Assembly (NCBI GenBank): GCA_965237505.1
Contig: CBDEFR010000004.1
Span: 484,343 to 548,342 of the forward strand
Direction of reading: 5' to 3'
Length of the DNA stretch: 64,000 bases
From: NVTR01 sp965237505
Lineage (GTDB): Bacteria; Pseudomonadota; Alphaproteobacteria; Rhodobacterales; Rhodobacteraceae
Part shown: one piece after another, positions 53,859-63,413 of the stretch
Layout of the letters: each line of letters begins with the position of its first letter
How positions within the stretch are numbered: position 1 is the stretch's first letter
Notes under the pieces: model-generated
What the model was told of the DNA's origin: nothing
Seen by the model: only the letters and a program-made list of their open reading frames with translations
Database searches by the model: none
Position numbers and translations under genes: made by a program

Positions 53859-56038
53859 TTTTGCTTCCACAACTGTTTTGCGGCCTCTGCTATGGACAGT
53901 CTTGATGGCATCGTCGATGCATAAGACGGGCCAGTTGGGATGAAACTATCTTCGGCAGCGATGCGTGAATGTGGTAAATCTGTGCGCTCTGAAATCAGCG
54001 CTACCAGAGCCTCGGACTGACTACCTGTGGCACGGCATTCATCGACAACCAAAACTTTTTCGACGCCATCCAATGCCGAAAGGATACTATCAACGGGAAG
54101 GGGTGCCAGCCAACGAATATCAATAATCCGACACTCTATGCCCAGTGTTTTCAGATCGACGACTGCCTGTGTCGAAAGATAGCGCCCATTGCCATAGGTT
54201 AGGATTGCCAGCGGGCCTGTGCCATCAACTCCGACTTCCCCCAAAGGAATGCTGCGGTCCGGAGACGGATAGACCGACATCCATTGATTGTCTTTATCCT
54301 CCAATAAGTCTCGCATCGGATAAAGTGCGATGGGTTCGATCATTACAACAACCCGCTGTTCTTCTCTCGCAAGGCGCACACATTCGCGCAGCATCATTGC
54401 AGCATCATCTCCGCGTGACGGGCAAGCGATCACAATCCCGGGGATATCCCGAAGAACGGCCAAAGAATTGTCGTTGTGGAAATGCCCTCCAAATCCCTTC
54501 TGATATCCCAGCCCGGCAATTCGTAAAACCATTGGGTTGGTGAACTGACCATTGGAGAAAAACGAAAGTGTTGCAGCTTCACCTCGCAGTTGATCTTCGG
54601 CATTGTGAAGGTATGCGAGAAATTGAATCTCCGGCATTGGAATGAATCCGTTATGCCCCAGACCAATTGCCAGACCCAGAACGGATTGTTCGTCCAGAAG
54701 TGTATCGATCACCCGGTCCGGGCCAAACCGATCCGTCAGTTTCTGTGTAACACCGTAGACGCCGCCTTTGTTCCCGACATCCTCGCCCATCAAGACAACC
54801 TCTTGATGTTGCTGCATCAGGTCAGTCAACGCCCAATTCAACAGCCGCGACATCGGCTGGGGTTTGTCAATCTGCTTGAAATCTGACCCGAAGATGATGT
54901 TTCGATCTTCATCAGATGGTCCGTTCGTCGCCTGGCATTCGCGTGCAGGAGGCACAATTGCGGCCATGACCTCACTCGACTTTTCCAGTCTTGGCTGCTT
55001 TACGACTTCATTCGCAACGCGCGTACATTGGTCTTCTGCACTTTGGTAGATATCCAGAACTTCTTGCGAGGTCAGGATGCCATTGCCCACTAGCAGGGCG
55101 GCAGAGTGAATCAGCGGATCGTCCGTTTCCCAATTCTCAAAGATGGATTTCTTCAGATAGGTTTGCTGCATATCTGATCCGGCATGACCGTAAAGGCGCA
55201 CAAGACTTAGGTGCAGGAAAGCTGGTTTTTTGCGATGCCGCACGTAGTCGGCAGCTTCTCGAGCGACCCGGTATGTGTCGAAAATATCTAAGCCATTTGC
55301 ATGGAAGTACTTAAGTCTGGGTTTCGTTTCAAAATTTGCAGCAATCCAGCCTTTTGGGGTACGTGTTGAGATGCCGATACCGTTGTCCTCGCAAACAAAC
55401 AGAAGCGGTAGAGGAATCGATTGGAACGAGGTCCAGCAAGCTGAGTTGATTGCACCCTGAGCCGTGGAGTGATTGGCAGAGGCATCACCGAAAGAGCACA
55501 TCACGATCGCGTCGTCATTCAACACCCGGTGTTCCGGCGAAATCCGCTTGGCCAAGGGTATGGAATACGCAGCACCAACTGCTTTTGGCAAATGACTTGC
55601 GATAGTTGAAGTTTGTGGTGGTATGTTCAGCGCTTTAGATCCCAGCACCTTGTGCCGCCCACCGGAAATTGGATCTTCTTTAGCTGTTGAGAAACTCAAC
55701 AGCATGTCCCATGCAGGGGTCACACCGGGAATTTGCGAAGAGCGCATTGTTTGAAATGCCCCATCCCGGTAGTGCAAAAAGGCCATGTCATCAGGTCGTA
55801 GTGCAGAAGCGATTGCGGCCATCCCTTCGTGACCCGATGAACCGATTGTGTAAAACCCTTGTCCCTCGGATTGCATTTTTCTCGAGCGTCTGTCCAGATT
55901 TCGGGAAAGGCACTGTGCTCGATAAATCGCGACCGCGTCTTCAGCAATAAGGGGCCCGCCAGAGAGCTGAATTTCCGGTAAATCGCTAGCTTCAAGCCTC
56001 GTTCGAAATGCTTTGTCTACGACATCTGCACGGTCCAT
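53855..56038 (-). CDS. Fused E1 alpha/beta 2-oxoacid dehydrogenase
   Basis: A 727-residue ThDP enzyme. Residues ~1-370 are E1-alpha (GHEGMAAIASAL, SFGDASANHSTAQGAINSA, CEDNGIGISTRTP: the GD..N ThDP motif). Residues ~395-727 are E1-beta (VVLMGEDVGNKGGVYGVTQKL with catalytic Glu, DEQSVLGLAIGLGHNG, AILTYGNGRYLSTQAVVDL). It decarboxylates a 2-oxo acid and passes the acyl group to a lipoyl partner, which is not encoded here. Coupled to the transacylase-like gene downstream, which suggests an acyl-handling role rather than a central complex. Confidence 0.83.
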   Translation of the reverse strand: MDRADVVDKAFRTRLEASDLPEIQLSGGPLIAEDAVAIYRAQCLSRNLDRRSRKMQSEGQGFYTIGSSGHEGMAAIASALRPDDMAFLHYRDGAFQTMRSSQIPGVTPAWDMLLSFSTAKEDPISGGRHKVLGSKALNIPPQTSTIASHLPKAVGAAYSIPLAKRISPEHRVLNDDAIVMCSFGDASANHSTAQGAINSACWTSFQSIPLPLLFVCEDNGIGISTRTPKGWIAANFETKPRLKYFHANGLDIFDTYRVAREAADYVRHRKKPAFLHLSLVRLYGHAGSDMQQTYLKKSIFENWETDDPLIHSAALLVGNGILTSQEVLDIYQSAEDQCTRVANEVVKQPRLEKSSEVMAAIVPPARECQATNGPSDEDRNIIFGSDFKQIDKPQPMSRLLNWALTDLMQQHQEVVLMGEDVGNKGGVYGVTQKLTDRFGPDRVIDTLLDEQSVLGLAIGLGHNGFIPMPEIQFLAYLHNAEDQLRGEAATLSFFSNGQFTNPMVLRIAGLGYQKGFGGHFHNDNSLAVLRDIPGIVIACPSRGDDAAMMLRECVRLAREEQRVVVMIEPIALYPMRDLLEDKDNQWMSVYPSPDRSIPLGEVGVDGTGPLAILTYGNGRYLSTQAVVDLKTLGIECRIIDIRWLAPLPVDSILSALDGVEKVLVVDECRATGSQSEALVALISERTDLPHSRIAAEDSFIPTGPSYASTMPSRLSIAEAAKQLWKQK

Positions 56039-56047
56039 ATTCTGTTC

Positions 56048-56702
56048 CTATGAAAATGCTTGAAGGCCGGTTTGCGCACGCCCGAGGATCAGGGCGTGGA
56101 CGTCATGCGTTCCCTCGTATGTGTTCACCGTTTCCAAGTTGATCATATGGCGAATGACCCCAAATTCCAGGCTGATCCCGTTGCCGCCGTGCATATCGCG
56201 GGCATGACGAGCGATTTCCAGTGCTTTGCCGCAATTGTTTCGCTTGATGAGTGAGATCATTTCGGGAGCTGCTTGTGCTTCGTCCATCAACCTGCCAACC
56301 CGCAATGCGGCTTGAATCCCCAGAGCGATCTCAGTTTGCATGTTAGCGAGTTTCAATTGAAACAGCTGAGTCTGTGCAAGCGGCTTGTTGAACTGCCTTC
56401 TAGCCAGGCCATACTGCCGAGCTGAATACCAACAATCTTCCGCTGCTCCCATGACTCCCCACGCGATGCCATAGCGTGCGCGATTCAGGCATCCAAATGG
56501 ACCCTTCAGGCCTTCAACGTTCGGTAAAAGTGCGTCTTCGCCGACTTCGACGTTTTGCATTATAATTTCACCAGTTACTGAGGCTCTGAGGCTTAGTTAT
56601 TTCTCAATTTTTGGTGCGCTAAGGCCCGCCGTTCCTTTGTCCAGAACGAAACCCTTGATTTTTCCTTGATGCGCATCCGACTTTGACCAAACGACGAATA
56701 CG
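56048..56702 (-). pseudogene. Glutaryl-CoA dehydrogenase fragment
   Basis: Read from 56702: FVVWSKSDAHQGKIKGFVLDKG, TAGLSAPKIEK, then TAA (K codon in homologues), then in the same frame LSLRASVTGEIIMQNVEV...FGCLNRARYGIAWGVMGAAE and the C-terminal ...YEGTHDVHALILGRAQTG. An acyl-CoA dehydrogenase of GCDH type; the N-terminal half was removed at the IS21 end and a nonsense codon adds to the decay. The catalytic Glu (NTYEGTHD) survives. Confidence 0.8.
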
Positions 56703-56862
56703 TGTCAATCCCGGAGTAAAAAGGGTCAATGTCCCGGTGCAAAACTGGACACCTGGTTTGATTTAGGTGCGCACCCTGGTGCGTGTGCTTTCCAAATAGC
56801 TGATGCGTGCCAGGGTGCGTTGGCCGCAGGCCAACCTTTTCGCAGTTTTGGTATTTTCAGGA

Positions 56863-57615
56863 TTACGGTTTGGCGATTTTGCTCTGGCGCAACCGGTAGC
56901 TTTCGCCGTTCATCTCGAGGATATGGACGTGGTGGGTCAGGCGATCGAGAATGGCGCCTGTGAGGCGTTCTGCGCCGAAGACCTCGGTCCATTCATCGAA
57001 CGGCAGGTTGGATGTGATGATGATGGAGCCACGTTCGTAGCGCTGCGAGATGATCTCGAAGAGAAGCTCGGCCCCGGTCTTGCTCAGTGGCACAAAACCC
57101 AGCTCATCAATGATCAGCAGGTCCTGGCTGACCAGTTGTTTCTGCAAGCGCTGCAGGCGGCATTCGTCGACGGCCTCAATGAGTTCATGGACGAGAGCAG
57201 CGGCAGTGGTGAAGCGTACTTTCCTGCCCTTCTGGCAGGCCGCCAGACCCAATCCCAGGGCGATATGGGTTTTACCTGTGCCGCTTGGCCCCAATGCGAT
57301 GATATTGGCGCGCCGGTCTATGAACTCACCGCGGGCCAGTTGCATGGTCAGGACCTTGTTCAGCGACGGGATGACCTTGAAGTTGAAGCTGTCCAGGCTT
57401 TTGGTCGCCGGGAACTTTGCGGCCTTGATCCTGCGCTCGATCATCCGGCGTTCGCGCTCGATCAGTTCCAACTCGCAAAGCCGCAGCAGGTAGTTGATGT
57501 GATCCTTGTTCTCCACTGCGCATTGCCGGGCCTGTTTGGCATATTCGCTGTGGAAGGTCGGCAGCCGGAGCTTCTTGAGGTGGTGCTGCAGCAGAACCTG
57601 CGGGGTGTCGGTCAT
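56863..57615 (-). CDS. istB: IstB ATPase
   Basis: A 250-residue helper ATPase: ALGPSGTGKTHIALGLGLAA, LLIIDELGFVPLSKTGAELL, IITSNLPFDEW. Intact; starts within the istA stop (ATGA). It shows the uninterrupted KSLDSFNF region for comparison with element 1. Confidence 0.9.
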   Translation of the reverse strand: MTDTPQVLLQHHLKKLRLPTFHSEYAKQARQCAVENKDHINYLLRLCELELIERERRMIERRIKAAKFPATKSLDSFNFKVIPSLNKVLTMQLARGEFIDRRANIIALGPSGTGKTHIALGLGLAACQKGRKVRFTTAAALVHELIEAVDECRLQRLQKQLVSQDLLIIDELGFVPLSKTGAELLFEIISQRYERGSIIITSNLPFDEWTEVFGAERLTGAILDRLTHHVHILEMNGESYRLRQSKIAKP

Positions 57616-58502
57616 GCCGGCGCCTGCGCCATCAGGCTCATGTAACTGGCAGGATCTGTGGTCTCGACCTGCGCCCTTGGAAGGTACGGGTAAATCTCCA
57701 GATCGAGCCGGGGTGGGCGTTTCTCGATCCGGCAGAGGACGAGATGCTTCACTGCATCGTAGCCGATGGCCCCGAGTTCCAGTGACTACCTGATGGCGCC
57801 GTGAACATGGCCCATCCCGAAGCTCTCCAGCAGCCGCAGAACCTGGACGTATTCGCGCTTGCCCTTCTTTCCCATCCGCGCTTCCAGCAGCCGGTGCAGG
57901 GTGGCGAACTCCCCGGGCAGGTCCCAGCCCTGCAACGGAGCCGCCTGATCAAGCGCGCCGACCTTCTGTTCCAGCAGCGGCAGGAAATGCATCGGATCGA
58001 AGACCATGTCCGCTTTTTCGTAGGACCGTTGGTGGCGGGCGATCACCTCGGCGCCGCAGCCGATGACGATCTCGTGGACATAGCCGCGGACCTGAACCTC
58101 GTGATGAGCGCAGGCGACCGGCACGGAATAGTCGTTGTTGCGATAGCGGACCATCGAGATCGACGTCGCCCGGGTGCTGACCTTCTCGCAGGCGTCATAG
58201 GGCGTCAGGGGTAGTGTCATCAGCGCATCAAGATCACGCATCAGCCGCTCGCCGATAGTCTCGGAATGACCTCGCAATACTTCGTCCTGCCGTTTGAGGC
58301 ATTGCTCTTCCAGCCGGGCGTTCAGATCATCGAAACTGTCGAAGCGCGGCATCGGCACCAGGAAGTTCCGCCGGCCATAACCGATTGTGCCTTCGACACT
58401 ACCCTTGTCATTGCCCTTGCCAGTGACCTGCTCCCCGAAAACTGGTCCATTTGAAAGGAGGATCTGTTCGCTTAATGTTCACGAGAACGAGGAGAACAGA
58501 GA

Positions 58503-58769
58503 ATGCGCAAGTCACGGTTTAGCGAAGAGCAGATTGTTCGGATCATTCAGGAGTATGCGGCGGGTGCGAAAGTGTCCGAGTTGTGCCGTAAGCACGGTAT
58601 GTCGGATGCCACCTTTTACAAATGGAAAGCCAGGTATGGCGGCCTTCAGATTTCCGATGTCAGGCGGCTGAAAGACCTGGAATCGGAGAACGGCAAGCTG
58701 AAGAAGCTGCTGGCCGAAACCATGCTTGATAATGCTGGCCTGAAAGGGCTTCTGGCAAAAAACTTCTGA
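58503..58769 (+). CDS. IS3-family OrfA
   Basis: An 88-residue HTH protein: RFSEEQIVRIIQEYAAGAKV, SELCRKHGMSDATFYKWKAR, leucine-zipper LKDLESENGKLKKLLAETML. Ends at a GCAAAAAACTTC sequence suited to -1 slippage into orfB. Confidence 0.9.
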   Translation: MRKSRFSEEQIVRIIQEYAAGAKVSELCRKHGMSDATFYKWKARYGGLQISDVRRLKDLESENGKLKKLLAETMLDNAGLKGLLAKNF

Positions 58770-58795
58770 AGCCTGCAAGCCGCCGGGAAGCAGTC

Positions 58796-59662
58796 ATGGT
58801 TCTTTGCCGTGACTATCAGTTTTCAACTCGGCGGGCCTGTGGGCTGATTGGGTTTTCCAGATCGAGTAATGAATACAGAGGAAGGCCGGATCGCCATGCG
58901 AGGATACGGGAACGGCTGGTCACGCTTTCCGGCAAACACCGACGCTATGGCTATCGCATGTTGCATGCCAAGCTTGGCCAGGAGGGTTTCAAGGTGAACG
59001 TGAAAGTGGTGGAGCGACTTTACCGAGAGGAGCGCCTGACCCTGCGCCGCCGCAATCGCAAGAAAATCCCCAAGGGCGTGCGCGAAGGCGCCTGGTGCCC
59101 GATCGCCGCCAACCAGCGGTGGAGCCTGGACTTCACCATGGATGCGCTCGCCAACGGCAGGAAGTTCCGCACCGTCAATCTGAAAGACGACTGCACACGG
59201 GAATGTCCGGCGATTGATGTGGCCCTGTCGATCCCCGGCTCCCGCGTGGTGGAAATGCTGGAACGGGTGGCTCGTGAGCGGGGGTACCCGGATGTTCTGA
59301 CCGTTGACAATGGGCCTGAACTACGAGGCCGCGCGCTTGATGGCTGGGCAGATGATCACGGCGTGCAGCTCTACTTCATCGACCCGGGCAAGCCGACCCA
59401 GAACGCCTACATCGAAAGTTTCAACGGCCGGTTTCGCGAAGAATGCCTGAACTTGAACTGGTTCACCTCGCTGGCCGAGGCAGAAAGGATCATCGAGGAC
59501 TGGCGGATCGATTACAATCAAAACCGGCCCCACTCTTCGCTGAACTATCAAACCCCGGAAGAATTTGCCGCAAACAGGCCTTTCCATAAACCGCAATGGG
59601 CAGCGACGCTTGAGCTATCTGAAGGCTCCGCGCCACCGCCCATTGCTCACGCCGCCGAATAA
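58796..59662 (+). CDS. IS3-family transposase OrfB
   Basis: A 288-residue rve integrase of the IS407 type: RWSLDFTMDALANGRKFRTV (D), VLTVDNGPELRGRALDGWA (D), NAYIESFNGRFREECLN (E). The productive frame begins upstream near 58760, so the natural product is probably an OrfAB fusion. Confidence 0.9.
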   Translation: MVLCRDYQFSTRRACGLIGFSRSSNEYRGRPDRHARIRERLVTLSGKHRRYGYRMLHAKLGQEGFKVNVKVVERLYREERLTLRRRNRKKIPKGVREGAWCPIAANQRWSLDFTMDALANGRKFRTVNLKDDCTRECPAIDVALSIPGSRVVEMLERVARERGYPDVLTVDNGPELRGRALDGWADDHGVQLYFIDPGKPTQNAYIESFNGRFREECLNLNWFTSLAEAERIIEDWRIDYNQNRPHSSLNYQTPEEFAANRPFHKPQWAATLELSEGSAPPPIAHAAE

Positions 59663-60608
59663 TGGCAAACAAAAGAGGAACAGAGTCTACCTAAAAGTGG
59701 CCCTCAAATTGGGGGCAGGTCACCAGGACGGCCGAACCGGTCCTCAAAGAGATAGTGCGACTGCAACTCCGAGAAAGTTCTGGTGCGTTGCCGGGTTCCG
59801 TCCCCGAGGATCCGCGCCACCGCGATCGTGGTGTTGTCGTAGAGCCCTGACAGCGGCACGCCGCCGAAGAACGCAAAGCCAGCTACATGGCCATCACAAA
59901 AGGCCTCGGTTGTCTCCGCCGGATAGGCCTTGATGAAGAACGCGTCCGAGTGCGGCAGAGACATTGCAAAGTAGTGCAGCTTGCGCACGACCCCGCCAAT
60001 CTCGCCAAGCGCCTCACCAAAATCAACCTGGGCGTGGCCCGGCGCGTGGCTCAGCGGCACGAACACCTCCCGCGTCCGCCGCTTCCGCTCACGCACATAG
60101 TCCGTGACGATGGTGATGCCGCCGACGAAGCCATGTTCATCACGCAGACGCTCATATATCCGCTTCGACGTATGCCGCTGCTTCTTGAGCCGCGACTTAT
60201 CCTCTTCCAATATCTGGTTGATGAGCGGAATGAACGGGTCAAGCTTTGGACGGGCTGGTGGCCCATTCCTGCGATACCCCGGTGGCACCGCATGCTTCAG
60301 AATTTTTGACACAGTCTTGCGATCAATCCCAAAATGTCGGGCCGCCGCACTCTTGCTCATCCCATCCACATGGCACGCACGGCGTACCCGACTATACAGT
60401 TCCACAGAATACATCTCCCCGCCCTCAGCTCGTTTGCTTCAGGCTTCAAGGTGCGGAATTTTGCTCCGCGACGGTCAGATCATCCGACCGATTCCGTGGG
60501 TATTTTGTCTCCGGGATTCACAGCAATACCCGAAACTGTAAAAAAAATTGCGCGTGGACTACCTAACTTGTGGCCCGCTACGGGTTCAATTTTTTTGAAG
60601 GAACGGGT

Positions 60609-61919
60609 ATGGAAAAACTATCTCTATTTGAAATCGCGATTGCTGATGTGGCGCCTTATCCGCGAAACGCTCGAACTCAAAGCAATGCTCAGATCGATCT
60701 GATTAAAAAGGGCGTCTGCGCGTTCGGATTTTCAAATCCAATTCTTGTCGATGAGAACAACCAACTCATAGCGGGGCATGGTCGCCTGATGGCCGCAAAA
60801 AGTCTGGGCTTGACGCAGGTTCCGGCGATACTCATTGCCCATCTCAATGAGCCTAAAAAACGGGCGCTTCGATTGGTCGACAATAAAATTGCCCTTAATG
60901 CCGGCTGGGACTTGGAAATACTGGGCACAGAACTGGCCGACCTGAGTGAAATGGACCTGGATTTCGACATAGAGGACATTGGCTTTGAAGTGGCGGAATT
61001 AGATCTCAGTATCGGTAATGCACCGATGGAGGATCTGCCGAGCGAAACCGCGCCAGAGCCGGATCGGTCAGTCCCGCTGGTTACCAGACGTGGCGACCTC
61101 TGGCTTCTCGGACCGCACCGGGTGATCTGCGGCAGTGCGCGTTCCAGCGTGGATCTAAATCTTCTCATGGGCGCGCGCCTTGCTGATATGGGTTTTACCG
61201 ATCCACCCTACAACGTGCCCATCGCCGGTCATGTCAGCGGCAACGGGCGTGTCAAGCACCGCGAATTTGCTGAAGCCTCGGGAGAGATGTCATCGACGGT
61301 ATTCGAGGCTTTCCTTGCAGAGGCCTTGCGTTTGGGGGCGTTCCACAGCCAGGACGGGGCCGTGTGGTTTGTCTTCATGGACTGGCGCCACATTGGAGAA
61401 CTACATCGAGCCGGGGAAGAAGTATTCGATGCCTGCCTCAACGTATGCGTCTGGACCAAAACCAATGGCGGCATGGGATCTCTTTATCGATCCCAGCACG
61501 AACTGGTGTTTGTGTTTCGAAAAGGCCAGGCGCAGCATCGCAACAACGTTCAACTGGGCAAATTTGGCCGAAATCGCACTAACGTCTGGAGATACCCTGG
61601 CGTAAATACGTTTCGACCCGGTCGGTTAGAGGAATTGACGGCACATCCGACAGCAAAACCGGTTGCTTTGGTTCAGGACGCGATCCTCGATGTGACAGCG
61701 CCCGGAGATATTGTCCTAGATCCGTTCCTTGGAGCCGGATCGACGCTCATTTCGGCCGAGCGCGCCGGGCGGATTTTGTGCGGTGTTGAAATTGATCCAG
61801 CTTATGTGGATGTCGTTTTGCGTCGCTGGCGCGAAGAAACAGGAAACGAACCGGTCCGGGAACGTGACATGCGCTCATTTGTCAATATCGAAAACCAGAA
61901 AAACAGGGAGGCTGGCTGA
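60609..61919 (+). CDS. ParB-domain DNA methyltransferase (prophage type)
   Basis: A 436-residue protein. N-terminal ParB/Srx-like domain (VAPYPRNARTQSNAQIDLIK, NQLIAGHGRLMAAKSLGL), then an N6/N4 amino-methyltransferase with TDPPYNVPI (catalytic DPPY) before LDPFLGAGSTLISAERAGR (SAM-binding FxGxG), the beta-group order. GAAGGA upstream decides ATG 60609. Phages and prophages use such fusions to modify their DNA. It abuts IS21 element 3 and overlaps the next gene by one base. Confidence 0.82.
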   Translation: MEKLSLFEIAIADVAPYPRNARTQSNAQIDLIKKGVCAFGFSNPILVDENNQLIAGHGRLMAAKSLGLTQVPAILIAHLNEPKKRALRLVDNKIALNAGWDLEILGTELADLSEMDLDFDIEDIGFEVAELDLSIGNAPMEDLPSETAPEPDRSVPLVTRRGDLWLLGPHRVICGSARSSVDLNLLMGARLADMGFTDPPYNVPIAGHVSGNGRVKHREFAEASGEMSSTVFEAFLAEALRLGAFHSQDGAVWFVFMDWRHIGELHRAGEEVFDACLNVCVWTKTNGGMGSLYRSQHELVFVFRKGQAQHRNNVQLGKFGRNRTNVWRYPGVNTFRPGRLEELTAHPTAKPVALVQDAILDVTAPGDIVLDPFLGAGSTLISAERAGRILCGVEIDPAYVDVVLRRWREETGNEPVRERDMRSFVNIENQKNREAG

Positions 61920-62350
61920 TGGATGATGAACAGGAAAGATCTTCGGTCGGGTACAAAAAACCGCCAAAACATACCCAATTCAAAAAAGGACAATCGGGCA
62001 ATCCAGGTGGCCGGGCCAGGGGAAACAAGAATTTCAAGACTTTGTGGCGAGACGTTATGGCGCAACCGGTATGGATCAAGGAAAATGGCGTCTCCAGGCA
62101 AGTCGATGTCATCGAAGCTGTGATATTGGCGTTGAAAAAAGAGGCGATATCGGCACGCGATTTGCGCGCGATCGTCAAAGTAATCGAATATTCGCGCGAG
62201 TATTCGGATGAAGACGTTGCAGGGGCCAATGAAGGTCGCCTGCGAGCCTGCGAAGACGATATACTGAGACGATTTGAGCGCGATACCTTGGAGCAACACG
62301 GTGTGTGTTCTGCGCCGAATGACGATGCGAGGACATCCGGTGTCGGTTGA
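61919..62350 (+). CDS. DUF5681 protein (terminase-associated)
   Basis: A 143-residue protein. GYKKPPKHTQFKKGQSGNPGGRARG is the DUF5681 signature; a helical C-terminal part follows. Family members usually precede a terminase large-subunit gene, as here, and may act as the small subunit. Confidence 0.75.
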   Translation: MDDEQERSSVGYKKPPKHTQFKKGQSGNPGGRARGNKNFKTLWRDVMAQPVWIKENGVSRQVDVIEAVILALKKEAISARDLRAIVKVIEYSREYSDEDVAGANEGRLRACEDDILRRFERDTLEQHGVCSAPNDDARTSGVG

Positions 62351-62978
62351 AATTGCTCAGCGCGACCTTATTAATGCCGTGCTGCGCAAAAATCTGACGT
62401 TCTTTATCCAGCGTGTATTTGCATCTGTTGATCCGGGGGCGGTTTATCTCGACAATTGGCATGTTTATGCGATCGCCCGTCAAATGGAGCGCATAGAGCG
62501 CGGCGAGATCAACAGGCTGATCATTACGATGCCGCCCAGATGCCTGAAATCCATTTCCTGTTCGATTGCTTTTCCGGCCTGGTATCTTGGCCACCATCCA
62601 AGCCGACAGGTAGTTGCCGTTTCCTATTCGGAAAAGCTGGCAGAAAAATTTGCCAACGACAGTCGAAAAGTAATGCAGTCGAATTGGTACAAAAACTGCT
62701 TTCCAAAAACGAGAGTGTCGCGGCTGAGAAACGCGCGAAACGACTTTGAAACCAGCAAAGGCGGCGGGCGGTTTTCCACCTCGGTTGGCGGGACGATGAC
62801 GGGTCGTGGCGGTGATATCATTATCATAGATGATGCCAACAAGCCGGGCGAAATTGAATCCAAGATCGCTCGTGAAAACGTCATCGATTGGTTCCGCTCC
62901 ACGTTGCTGAGCCGCCTGAACGCACCGACCACTGATCCCATCGTCGTGATTCAACAACGCGTGCACGAGGAGGACCTA
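62340..62978 (+). pseudogene. Phage terminase large subunit, N-terminal part
   Basis: GTG 62340 has GAGGA six bases upstream. ATPase half: IITMPPRCLKSISCSIAFPA (Walker A variant), RVSRLRNARNDFETSKGGGR, GRGGDIIIIDDANKPGE (Walker B), VVIQQRVHEEDL. The frame ends where IS630 D begins; the nuclease half is displaced or lost. Confidence 0.82.
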
Positions 62979-63059
62979 GAGCATTTCCGGCCAGCTTAGA
63001 ATCAAACTCGGGTTTACGAATTGAGCTTCTTCTGATTCAAGGAATCAGGAGGTGTTATC

Positions 63060-63413
63060 ATGGCTTTATCTCAGGATTTACGACTTCGTATTGTTGATTT
63101 GGTTGCGTCGGGTGTATCGCGTCGCGAAGCGGCACGGCAGTTTAAAGTAAGCGCCAGTTCGGCCATTCGGTTTGTCAGGCAGGCCATGGAAGTTGGCCAT
63201 GTTGGTTTGAAAGCGCCGAAGAAACGCAAGAGCAAACTTGATCCGTATCGCGCTGACATGATTGGTTGGATCGGCAAACAGCCGGATCTGACATTGGCCG
63301 AACTATGTGCCCGCTTATATGAGATATATGGCCTGCGTGCCGGCTCTTCAACGCTGGATGACTGGCTGCGTGCTAATCAGATCACTTATAAAAAAAACGG
63401 CTCACGCCAGTGA
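63060..63413 (+). CDS. IS630 helix-turn-helix frame
   Basis: MALSQDLRLRIVDLVASGVS with EAARQFKVSASSAIRFVRQ and a second HTH; AGGAGG upstream of ATG 63060. Ends after the TATAAAAAAAACGG slippery run. Confidence 0.87.
   Translation: MALSQDLRLRIVDLVASGVSRREAARQFKVSASSAIRFVRQAMEVGHVGLKAPKKRKSKLDPYRADMIGWIGKQPDLTLAELCARLYEIYGLRAGSSTLDDWLRANQITYKKNGSRQ

Larger units (their letters stand above)
58424..59722 (+). mobile_element. IS3-family element D (IS407-like)
   Basis: A 1299-bp element with TGACCTGCYCCC ends and an exact 4-bp duplication CCAG (58420-58423 and 59723-59726). Inserted in istA of IS21 element 3. Confidence 0.9.
57613..60414 (-). pseudogene. istA: IstA, split by IS3 and carrying a stop
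   Basis: The N-part (60414-59723) starts MYSVELYSRVRRACHVDGMS with HTH AAARHFGIDRKTVSKIL and HAQVDFGEALGEIGG (D). The IS3 sits between GRPG and KGNDKG; the frame continues from 58419 (RRNFLVPMPRFDSFDDLNAR...) to a TAG at 57786-57788 after HGAIR. It resumes SLELGAIGYDAVKHLVLCRI to 57613. Two lesions in one gene. Confidence 0.82.
56703..60522 (-). mobile_element. IS21-family element 3, with nested IS3
   Basis: Ends TGTSAATCCCGGAG at 56703 and 60522. Without the nested IS3 it is about 2.5 kb. AATAC occurs next to both ends with a one-base offset, a possible but uncertain duplication; flanking genes do not match across it. Confidence 0.85.
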
